A DNA stretch of 64,000 bases. It comes from an uncultured Eubacteriales bacterium (GTDB lineage Bacteria; Bacillota; Clostridia; Oscillospirales; Acutalibacteraceae). Under the pieces are notes generated by a model. It had not been told where the DNA came from and did not search any database. It saw only the letters and a list, made by a program, of their open reading frames with translations. Position numbers and translations under genes: made by a program. The DNA is taken from positions 44,083 to 108,082 of the forward strand of contig CAKSWC010000006.1 in assembly GCA_934511365.1 (NCBI GenBank), written 5' to 3'. Shown piece after piece: positions 35,087 through 46,426 of this stretch. Every line of letters begins with the position of its first letter. Within the stretch, counting starts at the first letter, position 1.

Positions 35087-36498
35087 TCTTCTTCCTCCTC
35101 AAAAACAATTTTGTTGAGCGCGTTAACATACGCCCTGATGCTTGCGCCGACAACGTCCGTTGAAATTCCGTTTCCGGCGTAGACTTTTCCGTTTGAGCGC
35201 AGGCGAACAAGCGCGCTGCCCATTGCCTCGCGTCCCTCGGTAACGGCCTGAATCTGGAAATCGTCAAGCTCATAGTGATGGCCGGTAATTTTTTCAATCG
35301 CAAGGAAGGAGGCGTCAACCGGGCCGTCTCCGGCGCAAAGGCCGCTGACGCTTTTTCCGCCTTTTGAAAGCGTGATGTGTGCCGTCGGCGTAATGATGTT
35401 TCCGATGTTGACAACGTAACTTTCAAGGAAGTAGGTTGCCGGAACCTGGAGCGCAGCCGTTGCAACAATTACGTCCAGTTCCTTTGCGGTAACGCTCTTT
35501 TTGTCGCTGATTCTTGAAAAGGCTTCATAAACATTTGCGTTTTCCTCAGGAGAAAGGTCATAGCCAAGGCTTTGGACGGCGGCGGCAACCTGCTCGGGGG
35601 TATCATATTCACTGAGAACAAAGTTCTGGCTCGGAGAAGCAACGCCGGTTTCAAAGGGAGTTGTTTTGCTTTTTTCGGCGTTAACAATTCTTTCAATCCG
35701 GTCTGAAATGCGTTCAAGCATTGTTGTTTTTATCCCCGTGCTCAGTGAGAATTCTCCGCCCCTTGCGGAAAGGAAGCGGGCAAACGCCTGAACGGAAACG
35801 GTGTTTTCGCCGCAGACGGCGGTTTTGATTTCCGTTGCACCGGCGCAGGCCGAGGAGACGGCGCACGCGCAGCCGAAGGAGAACTCATCGCTGCACCGGG
35901 CACCGAGCGCAATGCTTTTAAGCTCCGGAACATTTTCATAAGTTTTTGCAATAAAGGCGGAGAATTCCTCGCTCGTCATGATTCCGGCGTCATCGCAGAG
36001 AGTAACGGTCTGCGCACCGCAGGAAACTGCGCTTCTGATTGCCTGATAAAGGAATTCCGGCTCGCTCCTTGTTGCGTCTGCGGCAACGAATTCAACGTCC
36101 GGGCAATACTTTTTTGCCTCGGGAACAAGGACGCCTATCATTGAAAGAACAAGCGGCGGCTTCTTTTTGCAGACGAACTCCATCTGGACGGTTGAGGTTG
36201 GAACAACAAGCTGAAGTCGCGGCCTTTTGGCTTTTGAAAGCGCGCTCCACGCGCTTTTGATTCCGCTTTCCGAAAGCTCGCACGGAAAGGCGAGAGTGCT
36301 GTTTTCAACAGAGGAGCAAATCGACTTGGTCAGAATCGGGTCGGTTTTTGCGTCCTCAATCGGCGCAAGCTCAATAACATCGACCGAGAGCTTGTCAAGC
36401 AGCTTTGCAATTTCAATTTTTTCCTTGAAGCTCAGCGAATGGGCGCGGCTTTTTGCCGCCTGTCTGAGTGTTGAATCTGCAATCCTTAACTTTTTCAT
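35083..36498 (-). CDS. LeuA-like protein with degenerate active site
   Basis: This 471-residue protein has the alpha-isopropylmalate synthase layout: an N-terminal TIM barrel (1-270), linker, and C-terminal LeuA dimer/regulatory domain (about 350-465, with GDGPVDASFLAIEKITG). The barrel has lost key residues. The usual LRDGEQ is LRQAAK, the metal-binding HxHND is ARCSD, and GIGERAGN is missing, although ADATRS is kept. It is probably not a working synthase and may be a leucine-sensing or scaffolding protein. The frame is open to 36615, but the ATG at 36498 follows AGGAGG and gives MKKLRIADSTLRQ. A leucine-type T-box precedes it. Confidence 0.82.
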   Translation of the reverse strand: MKKLRIADSTLRQAAKSRAHSLSFKEKIEIAKLLDKLSVDVIELAPIEDAKTDPILTKSICSSVENSTLAFPCELSESGIKSAWSALSKAKRPRLQLVVPTSTVQMEFVCKKKPPLVLSMIGVLVPEAKKYCPDVEFVAADATRSEPEFLYQAIRSAVSCGAQTVTLCDDAGIMTSEEFSAFIAKTYENVPELKSIALGARCSDEFSFGCACAVSSACAGATEIKTAVCGENTVSVQAFARFLSARGGEFSLSTGIKTTMLERISDRIERIVNAEKSKTTPFETGVASPSQNFVLSEYDTPEQVAAAVQSLGYDLSPEENANVYEAFSRISDKKSVTAKELDVIVATAALQVPATYFLESYVVNIGNIITPTAHITLSKGGKSVSGLCAGDGPVDASFLAIEKITGHHYELDDFQIQAVTEGREAMGSALVRLRSNGKVYAGNGISTDVVGASIRAYVNALNKIVFEEEEE

Positions 36499-36519
36499 TA
36501 TTGAAAACCTCCTGAGTAT

Positions 36520-36556
36520 AAAAAAAGCCCTGAAACAGCGTATTGCCGTTTCAAGG
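36520..36556 (-). terminator. T-box regulated terminator
   Basis: Minus-strand arms CCTTGAAACGGC and GCTGTTTCAGG form a hairpin followed by GCTTTTTTT. The 5' arm is shared with the antiterminator formed by the T-box core. Confidence 0.85.
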
Positions 36557-36800
36557 ACGAATGATCTTCGCGGTACCACCTTGATTGCCGCTTCAAAAAA
36601 GCGACCTCTCTTCAAGACTCAAGCAAGTCTTTAGCCATGATAACGGGGCGTCCGGAGCCACTTACACAGAAAAGACGTTGGGCGGCTCTACTCGGGAATG
36701 AGGCTGCGTTTTCGTCTGACTGCCGGCTCGCACCGAACGCCGGCTCTCTGAAAGCTCAGAAAGAAAAGCATAATTCCGTCATTGCATTTGAATTTATTTA
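36520..36800 (-). promoter_or_regulatory. T-box leader, probable leucine (CUC) specifier
   Basis: On the minus strand the T-box core AAGGTGGTACCGCG (36569-36582) is followed by an intrinsic terminator (36520-36556), the standard antitermination layout. Stem I lies at about 36795-36695; its base can pair GGAAT with ATTCC. The codon just before that base on the 3' side, followed by A, is CTC at 36702-36700. A leucine codon fits the LeuA-like gene downstream. GAGTAG after stem I is also typical. Uncharged leucine tRNA should promote read-through. The specifier assignment is from position and is less sure than the T-box itself. Confidence 0.88.
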
Positions 36801-36807
36801 CTCCTTG

Positions 36808-36836
36808 ATTTTATCAGATTAAAACGCGAAAGTCAA
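36808..36836 (-). promoter_or_regulatory. Promoter of the T-box operon
   Basis: TTGACT (36831-36836) and TAAAAT (36808-36813) on the minus strand are spaced by 17 bases. Expected start is near 36801, giving a leader of about 300 bases. Confidence 0.85.
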
Positions 36837-36929
36837 CAGGAACGCCAAAAATCGTTTCGGTAACGACTGACGAAAACATTCACTCTATGGAAATATTTTT
36901 TATGAAAGGTTGCTTTTTTGCTTCATAAC

Positions 36930-36957
36930 TTGACAAAGCAATAAAAAACGCTATAAT
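36930..36957 (+). promoter_or_regulatory. Promoter of the zinc uptake operon
   Basis: TTGACA (36930) and TATAAT (36952) are spaced by 16 bases. The operator at 36959-36973 begins two bases after the -10 box. Confidence 0.88.
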
Positions 36958-36958
36958 A

Positions 36959-36973
36959 TGAAATTGAATTTCA
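36959..36973 (+). promoter_or_regulatory. Fur/Zur-type operator (7-1-7 palindrome)
   Basis: TGAAATT-G-AATTTCA is a perfect 7-1-7 inverted repeat, the layout of Fur-family boxes, placed over the transcript start. Bound repressor would block polymerase, so the repressor gene just downstream is probably autoregulated together with the transporter genes. Confidence 0.8.
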
Positions 36974-37012
36974 TTTTCATATTCATATTCACTCTTTACG
37001 GAGGAAAAACCG

Positions 37013-37444
37013 ATGGAAAAAACTTCATATAAAACGCGCCAGCGTGCGGACATCCTCGGCTGTCTGCGCGATAACGCGGAAAAAAGCATGACCGTTGACG
37101 AAATTGTTCTTGAGCTTTCAAAACGCGGCTGCGTTGTTGGCCGAACAACGGTCTATCGTTATCTTGATTCGCTCACCGAGCAGGGGGAGGTGCGGCGTTT
37201 TTTGCGTGAAAGCGAAAAAAGTGCTGCGTTTCAGTTTGTCGGCGACCACAACGAATGTGCCGAGCATATTCATTTGAGGTGCGAAAGGTGCGGAAAATTC
37301 GTTCATCTCGGCTGCGGCTTTATGAAGGACGCGAACGAGCACCTTTTAAATTCTCACGGCTTTTGCGTTGACAACGAAAAAACCGTGCTCGTTGGCGTTT
37401 GCGCCGATTGCCTGAAAGGAGATGAAGAAGATGGCTCTGATTGA
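37013..37444 (+). CDS. zur: Fur-family repressor, Zur-like
   Basis: This 143-residue metal-dependent repressor has an N-terminal winged helix (residues 8-75, TVYRYLDSL recognition region) and a C-terminal dimer domain. HIHLRCERCGKFVHLGC and GVCADC provide the two CxxC pairs of the structural zinc site, and HNECAEHIH holds sensor ligands. Context makes zinc the likely effector: it is first in an operon with a zinc-type ABC transporter. ATG at 37013 follows GGAGG. It overlaps the ATPase gene by 14 bases. Confidence 0.87.
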   Translation: MEKTSYKTRQRADILGCLRDNAEKSMTVDEIVLELSKRGCVVGRTTVYRYLDSLTEQGEVRRFLRESEKSAAFQFVGDHNECAEHIHLRCERCGKFVHLGCGFMKDANEHLLNSHGFCVDNEKTVLVGVCADCLKGDEEDGSD

Positions 37445-38138
37445 TTGCAAAGATGTTACACTCGGCTATGACGGAAAAATTGTTGCTCAAAAGCTCAACT
37501 TCCGCGTTGAAAAGGGTGATTATCTCTGCATAGTCGGCGAAAACGGAAGCGGAAAAAGCACTCTTGTGAAATCCGTCCTCGGCCTTATTGAAACGGGCGG
37601 AGGTCATCTGCATATGGGAGACGGGCTGAAAAAGCGTGAAATCGGCTATCTTCCGCAGCAGAGTGCTGCGCAGAAGGATTTTCCGGCCTCGGTTTCTGAG
37701 GTTGTGCTTTCAGGCTGCCTTGCCTCAAAAAAAGGAGTTTTCTTTTCTAAGGAGCAAAAGAAGCTTGCCGCGGAAAACATGGAAAAGCTTGATATAACCG
37801 ACCTTAAAGACAGGTGTTACCGCGAGCTTTCCGGCGGCCAGCAGCAGAGGGTTCTTCTTGCACGCGCGCTTTGCGCAACAAAAAAACTCCTTTTGCTTGA
37901 TGAACCCGTAACCGGACTTGACCCGGTTGTTACGGCGGATTTTTACCGCATAATTGAAAAAATCAACCGTGAATACGGAATCACCGTTATCATGGTTTCC
38001 CACGACCTTTATTCCGCAATCAAATATGCCACTCATATTTTGCACATGAAAAAGGGCGGCTCGTTTTTCGGAACGGTCGGGGAATATCTTGAAAGCGATA
38101 TTTACAAATCCTTTTCCGGAGGTGACAGGAATGCCTGA
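37431..38138 (+). CDS. znuC: Zinc ABC transporter ATP-binding protein
   Basis: This 235-residue ATPase energises zinc import. Walker A is GENGSGKST, the signature is LSGGQQQRV and Walker B is LLLLDEPVTGLDP, with the switch histidine in MVSHDL. All are intact. Two in-frame ATGs exist; the one at 37431 is nine bases after AAAGGAG, while the one at 37422 abuts it. The gene overlaps zur before it and the permease fusion after it, indicating tight translational coupling. Confidence 0.88.
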   Translation: MALIDCKDVTLGYDGKIVAQKLNFRVEKGDYLCIVGENGSGKSTLVKSVLGLIETGGGHLHMGDGLKKREIGYLPQQSAAQKDFPASVSEVVLSGCLASKKGVFFSKEQKKLAAENMEKLDITDLKDRCYRELSGGQQQRVLLARALCATKKLLLLDEPVTGLDPVVTADFYRIIEKINREYGITVIMVSHDLYSAIKYATHILHMKKGGSFFGTVGEYLESDIYKSFSGGDRNA

Positions 38139-39918
38139 GGCAATAAGGCTGATAATTACGCAGCCGTTTTTGCAGCGCGCGCTCGCTGCCGGTGTTCTAA
38201 TCTCGCTTTGCGCCGCGCTTTTGGGCGTGAGCCTTGTTTTGAAACGCTTTTCAATGATAGGCGACGGACTTTCCCACGTTGGCTTCGGAGCGCTTGCAAT
38301 CGCCTGCGCGGCGAACATTGCTCCGCTTTATTTTTCGTTGCCCATTGTTGTTATTGCGGCATTTTTGCTTTTGCGAATGAGCGAGAGCGGAAGAATCAAA
38401 GGTGACGCCGCCATTGCGCTCATTTCAACCGGTGCGCTTGCCGTCGGCGTAATGGTGACATCGCTCACAACCGGAATGAATGTTGATATCTATAACTATA
38501 TGTTCGGAAGCATTCTCACAATGTCGAACGCCGATGTTGCGCTGAGCGTGGTTTTGAGCATTGCGGTTCTTGCGCTCTATATTGTTTTTTATAACGAGAT
38601 TTTTGCCGTAACTTTTGACGAAAGTTTTTCAAAAGCAACGGGAACAAAGGTTTCGGCCTATAATATGCTCATTGCCGCGCTGACCGCCGTAACGATAGTT
38701 ATCGGAATGAGAATGATGGGCGCGCTGCTCATTTCAAGTCTCATAATTTTTCCGGCCGTTACGTCAATGCGTCTTTGCAAAAGCTACCGTTCGGTCATTC
38801 TGACAAGCGCGGCGGTTTCTGTGCTTTGCTTTTTTTCGGGGCTTCTGGTTTCAATACGGTTTGAGGCGCCGACCGGAGCAAGCGTTGTCTGCGTGAATAT
38901 TTTTGCCTTTGGCGTGTTTTCGCTTTTGCGTGCAACGGTCTCCTCAAAGCTCAAAACAAGGGCAAAAAGGGCAATTTCGGCTTTTGTTGCGGTTGTTGCC
39001 GCGGCCGCGGTTTTTGTTGTTCCCCTGACCGGCGTTGTTCCGGTTTATGAAAAGAAAAAGGCGAGCGTTGTTGCAACAACCTTTGCGCCTTATGATTTTT
39101 CAAGGCAGATTGCCGGGGAGGACGCGGAAGTTTCAATGCTGCTTGCTCCCGGCGAGGAAAGCCACACCTTTGAGCCGACTGCGGCGGATATCATGAAAAT
39201 TGAAAGCTGCGATGTCTTTGTATACGGCGGAGGAGAAAGCGATGAATGGGTCAAATCAATGCTTTCCTCGATTGATACGTCAAAGATTTCGGTTGTGCGC
39301 ATGATGGATGTTACGGAAAACCTCGGCGAAAAAACGCTCGAGGGCATGGAGCAGGAAGATGAACACGGCCATGACCACGGGGCTGACGGTGAATATGACG
39401 AGCACGTTTGGACATCACCGAAAAACGCAGAAAAAATTGTTCTTGCAATCAGCAAAGCGCTCTGTGAGCGCAACGCGGAAAACCAAGAGCGCTATGAAAA
39501 AAGAACCGAGCAATATCTTGAAAAGCTCTCCGCGCTCGATAAAGAATTTGAAGCGCTTTCAAAAAAAGCGCAGGGCAGACATTTTGTTGTTGGCGACCGC
39601 TTTCCGTTTTTGTATCTTGCTGATGAATATTCGCTTGAGTTTTATGCCGCTTTTCCGGGCTGCTCGGCGCAGAGCGACGCGAACCCGACAACGATAGCCT
39701 TCCTTTCCGAAAAGGTCAGGAACGAAAAGATACCCGTTGTTTATAAGGTTGACCTGAGCACGGGCGCGGTTGCAAAGTCAATTTCAGAAAGCACGGGAGC
39801 AGCGGTTGAAACGCTCTGGTCATGTCATGTTATTTCTGCCAACGACTTCAAAAACGGCGAAACTTATCTTTCACTCATGGAGCGTAATCTCAAGGCGCTT
39901 GAAAACGGCTGTAAATAA
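38131..39918 (+). CDS. znuB/znuA fusion: Fused zinc ABC permease and solute-binding protein
   Basis: This 595-residue protein carries a ZnuB/ABC-3 permease (residues 1-270, about eight membrane helices, with MIGDGLSHVGFG and ALLISSLIIFPA). It is followed by a membrane segment (about 285-310) and a ZnuA-type binding domain (315-595). The binding domain has conserved ligand histidines (GEESHTFEPT, EHVWTSPKN) and a His-rich loop EDEHGHDHG typical of zinc binders. The fusion tethers the binding protein to its permease outside the membrane instead of using a lipoprotein. ATG at 38131 follows GGAGG; it overlaps znuC by eight bases. Zinc rather than manganese is inferred from the loop and the regulator. 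Confidence 0.88.
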   Translation: MPEAIRLIITQPFLQRALAAGVLISLCAALLGVSLVLKRFSMIGDGLSHVGFGALAIACAANIAPLYFSLPIVVIAAFLLLRMSESGRIKGDAAIALISTGALAVGVMVTSLTTGMNVDIYNYMFGSILTMSNADVALSVVLSIAVLALYIVFYNEIFAVTFDESFSKATGTKVSAYNMLIAALTAVTIVIGMRMMGALLISSLIIFPAVTSMRLCKSYRSVILTSAAVSVLCFFSGLLVSIRFEAPTGASVVCVNIFAFGVFSLLRATVSSKLKTRAKRAISAFVAVVAAAAVFVVPLTGVVPVYEKKKASVVATTFAPYDFSRQIAGEDAEVSMLLAPGEESHTFEPTAADIMKIESCDVFVYGGGESDEWVKSMLSSIDTSKISVVRMMDVTENLGEKTLEGMEQEDEHGHDHGADGEYDEHVWTSPKNAEKIVLAISKALCERNAENQERYEKRTEQYLEKLSALDKEFEALSKKAQGRHFVVGDRFPFLYLADEYSLEFYAAFPGCSAQSDANPTTIAFLSEKVRNEKIPVVYKVDLSTGAVAKSISESTGAAVETLWSCHVISANDFKNGETYLSLMERNLKALENGCK

Positions 39919-39936
39919 CGCAGTGCTTATCAGAAT

Positions 39937-39965
39937 TTGCAAAATGCGGAAAAATATGGTATAAT
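39937..39965 (+). promoter_or_regulatory. Promoter of the M23 peptidase gene
   Basis: TTGCAA (39937) and TATAAT (39960) are spaced by 17 bases, 48 bases upstream of the start. Confidence 0.75.
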
Positions 39966-40012
39966 CTTTATTAACGCGACTAGTCCATATTACTTTTAAG
40001 CGAGGTGAAAGA

Positions 40013-41968
40013 ATGAGCCCGGAGGAAAAAAGCCGGCCGAGTGCCGATGAAAAGCTGCTTTTTGATGAGAGCTTTTTTGAGGACGATGACATAGGCTACC
40101 CCGAATTTGACGGAAACTTTGATTGCGAGGTCATAGTTCCCATTGAAAACGATATCGGCCTTTCTCCGGTTCTTGCTGAGACCGAGGCGGCTGAAAGGGA
40201 AAAGGTGCACCGGAAAATCAGCTTTTTGCATGTTCTTTCGTTCGTCTCAATGTTCACCGCAGCCGTTGGCGAAAGCACGATAAAGCTTGTTTCTTTCTTT
40301 GTTTCAAAATTCGGCTTTGTTTTTGCCTTTCCGTTTTTGATGTTCTTCAAGGGCGTTAAAAAGGTGTGGACTTCGCTTTATTCATTCTTTATGAATGTTC
40401 CGCGCGACTTCGGTAATGAACTGCACTCAATAAAACAGGAACTTTCCGCAATCAGAAGCGGAACAAAAAAGCAGGATGGACGGCGGAGAACATCATTTCT
40501 CCGCGCGTTTTCAAAATACTTTTTTCTTTCCTTCATACGGCACGACAGGTTTTGGAAAACGCTTTTTAACACAGCGTTCCCCGTTTTTGCGTGCGTTGTT
40601 CTTGCGCTCTCGTTTTCGCTCAGCCGCCGCAGCGTTCTTGCGCTTGACGTCTCTCTTGGCGGCGAGCACATCGGTTATATTGAAAAAGAGGAGACTTTTG
40701 AAAAGGCAAAAAGCCTTGCGCTTGAAATGCTTCCGGAGGATATTGAAAAAAATCCGGCTTCATCTCAGCTTGCTTCCGCCGAGCCGTCATACACCCTTAA
40801 AAAAGTTGGGGCGGGGGAGCTTTCAAACAGCAGCATGATTTGCGAAAAACTCCTTTCCTCCTCCGGGTCGGCACTTGTCAGGGCTTGCGGAATCTATATT
40901 GACGGCGAGTTCCTTTGCGCCGTAAGAAACGAGGCTGACGCGGTTTCTGTTTTTGATTCCCTGATATACCCGGCAAAGAAGAACGCGGAAAAAGGCAGCG
41001 TTGTTGCTTTTGTTGAAGAAATTGACTATGTTCAAGGTCTTTATCCGGACGATGAAAGCGTTCTCTGGGATTCATACAGGCTCAAAACGACCCTCAGCCG
41101 CCCGGAATCAAGGGCGCAGTATTACAAGGTCAAAAAAGGAGACACGGCTTCCTCGATTGCAAAGCGCCACAAGCTTTCGCTCAGTAAGCTTTATGCCCTC
41201 AACCCGAACGTGAATTTTTCAAAAAAGCTCCGGCGTAACACAACGCTTACGGTTCGCGCCCAGAGCGATTATGTCAGAATAAAGGTTATGAAGCCCAGAA
41301 CCTTGGTGTATCGAATACCTTATGAAAAGGTTACGAGGGAAAGCTCCTCAATGCTCAAGGGCACAAAAAAGGTCACTCAGCAGGGACAGTATGGCGAAAA
41401 GCAGGTAACCTCACTCGTCACATACATCAACGGCGTCAGAACATATTCCACCGTTGTTTCCGAAAAGCAGACGAAGGCACCCGTGAACGAAGTTACCCTT
41501 GTTGGAACAAAATCACCATACAGCGGATACTCCGGCTCGTCATATTCTCCGTCATACGGCTATTCCGGCTTTGCCTGGCCGACTCGCGGTGCATACAGTC
41601 TTTCCTCCGGATACGGCTATCGCAGCGCCTCAATCTCCGGTTGGAGCTATCACGGCGGTGTTGACATTGTACGCGGCGGCCCGTCGGCAGGAATACCCGT
41701 TGTTGCGTCCGCGTCCGGAACGGTTGTTACCGCTTATGCAGGCTCAACCGGCTACGGAAACACGGTTGTTATTGACCACGGCAACGGCTATCAGACGCGC
41801 TATGCCCATATGCAGTGGGGCTCAATCTGCGTTTATACGGGTCAAAAAGTCTATCAGGGTCAGCAAATCGGCCGGATCGGCGCAACAGGAAACGCAACCG
41901 GACCGCATCTTCATTTTGAAATTCTCAAAAACGGAAGCAAGGTCAATCCGTTGCCGTATATCTCATAA
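40013..41968 (+). CDS. Membrane-anchored M23 peptidase with LysM and G5 domains
   Basis: This 651-residue cell-wall enzyme probably cleaves peptidoglycan cross-bridges. Residues 1-200 are acidic then hydrophobic, with possible membrane helices near 70-110 and a clear one near 185-205 (TAFPVFACVVLALSFSL). The outside part has a LysM domain (about 368-415, YYKVKKGDTASSIAKRH), a G5 domain (about 420-495) and an M23 domain (about 520-651). The zinc ligands are present as YHGGVD and HLHFE. Length and domain order are usual for Firmicutes morphogenesis endopeptidases, except for the extra N-terminal cytoplasmic region. ATG follows a GAGGTG site. Confidence 0.9.
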   Translation: MSPEEKSRPSADEKLLFDESFFEDDDIGYPEFDGNFDCEVIVPIENDIGLSPVLAETEAAEREKVHRKISFLHVLSFVSMFTAAVGESTIKLVSFFVSKFGFVFAFPFLMFFKGVKKVWTSLYSFFMNVPRDFGNELHSIKQELSAIRSGTKKQDGRRRTSFLRAFSKYFFLSFIRHDRFWKTLFNTAFPVFACVVLALSFSLSRRSVLALDVSLGGEHIGYIEKEETFEKAKSLALEMLPEDIEKNPASSQLASAEPSYTLKKVGAGELSNSSMICEKLLSSSGSALVRACGIYIDGEFLCAVRNEADAVSVFDSLIYPAKKNAEKGSVVAFVEEIDYVQGLYPDDESVLWDSYRLKTTLSRPESRAQYYKVKKGDTASSIAKRHKLSLSKLYALNPNVNFSKKLRRNTTLTVRAQSDYVRIKVMKPRTLVYRIPYEKVTRESSSMLKGTKKVTQQGQYGEKQVTSLVTYINGVRTYSTVVSEKQTKAPVNEVTLVGTKSPYSGYSGSSYSPSYGYSGFAWPTRGAYSLSSGYGYRSASISGWSYHGGVDIVRGGPSAGIPVVASASGTVVTAYAGSTGYGNTVVIDHGNGYQTRYAHMQWGSICVYTGQKVYQGQQIGRIGATGNATGPHLHFEILKNGSKVNPLPYIS

Positions 41969-41989
41969 AAGGCAGGAGGAGGAAAACCA

Positions 41990-42643
41990 GTGCCGCCAAA
42001 AGCAAAGTTTTCAAAGGAAGAAATTGTCTCGGCCGCTTTTGCCCTTATTCGGGAAAGCGGGGAGGAGGCTCTTACCGCGCGTGAGATTGCATCGCGCCTC
42101 GGCGTTTCAACAAAGCCGATTTTCACCTATTTCAGAACGATGGATGAGCTTAAGGATGAGGCTTTCAAAGCCGCTTGTGATTTTTATCGGGAATATTCCG
42201 AAAGCGGACTTGAGGAAAGGATTCCTTTGCGCGGCTTCTGCTCCCGTTATATCAGCTTTGCGAGCGAGGAGCCGGGGCTTTACAGATTCATTTTTCTTTC
42301 CGGCCGCATCAACGGCGGCAACATCTCGTGCGGTCTGCCGGACGAATTATATTCCCGCGTTGTTCAATCTGTTATGAGCTTTTATGATATGGACGAGGAA
42401 ACGGCAAAAAGCTATCTGCTCAATATGCTCATTATTTCGCAGGGCTTTGCGGCAATGATAATATCCGGAAGCTGTCCTTTCCACCGCGATGAGATAAGAA
42501 AAATCGGAACAGGCTTCAGCTTTGCGCTTTGCAAGGCGTATAAAGAAGTTCCGGGTCTTGCAAAAGGCACTGCCGATTTTGAAAAGCTTTTTTCAGAGCT
42601 TTACGGCCGTCCGCCGGAAGAACAAAAGCCACAAATTCAATGA
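41990..42643 (+). CDS. TetR-family transcriptional regulator
   Basis: This 217-residue regulator has a helix-turn-helix with REIASRLGVSTKPIFTYFRTMDE near residue 35 and a C-terminal domain containing YISFASEEPGLYRFIFLS, as in the TetR_C_33 type often annotated WHG-domain regulators. The start is GTG at 41990, nine bases after AGGAGG. It follows the M23 gene by 21 bases and is probably co-transcribed. The ligand is unknown. The C-terminus is Pro/Glu/Lys-rich. A terminator follows. Confidence 0.85.
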   Translation: MPPKAKFSKEEIVSAAFALIRESGEEALTAREIASRLGVSTKPIFTYFRTMDELKDEAFKAACDFYREYSESGLEERIPLRGFCSRYISFASEEPGLYRFIFLSGRINGGNISCGLPDELYSRVVQSVMSFYDMDEETAKSYLLNMLIISQGFAAMIISGSCPFHRDEIRKIGTGFSFALCKAYKEVPGLAKGTADFEKLFSELYGRPPEEQKPQIQ

Positions 42644-42649
42644 TGCGTA

Positions 42650-42688
42650 AAGCCGCACATCCGAGTGCTTTCGGGTGTGCGGCTTTTT
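42650..42688 (+). terminator. Terminator after the TetR gene
   Basis: AAAGCCGCACA pairs with TGTGCGGCTTT around a 16-base segment that itself pairs CCGAG/TTCGG, followed by TTGC. Confidence 0.85.
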
Positions 42689-42698
42689 GCAAAAAGAA

Positions 42699-42729
42699 AA
42701 AAGGCTCCGCGTCTTTTGCGGAGCCTTTG
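42699..42729 (-). terminator. Terminator of rpoC
   Basis: On the minus strand AAGGCTCCGC pairs with GCGGAGCCTT around AAAAGAC, followed by TTTTCTTTTT. Confidence 0.9.
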
Positions 42730-42732
42730 CTG

Positions 42733-46368
<3,636 letters not shown>

Positions 46369-46426
46369 ATATTTTAAGTCAGCCCTTTCGTTGTTAAGAT
46401 TTGTTCTGAGAAAGTTTTACGTTCGA

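Noticed and set aside
36520..36800. Alternative specifiers GCC (Ala) or TTC (Phe) in the T-box
   Set aside because: CTC followed by A directly before the stem I base fits the usual position, and leucine agrees with the LeuA-like gene. I kept this as probable, not proven.
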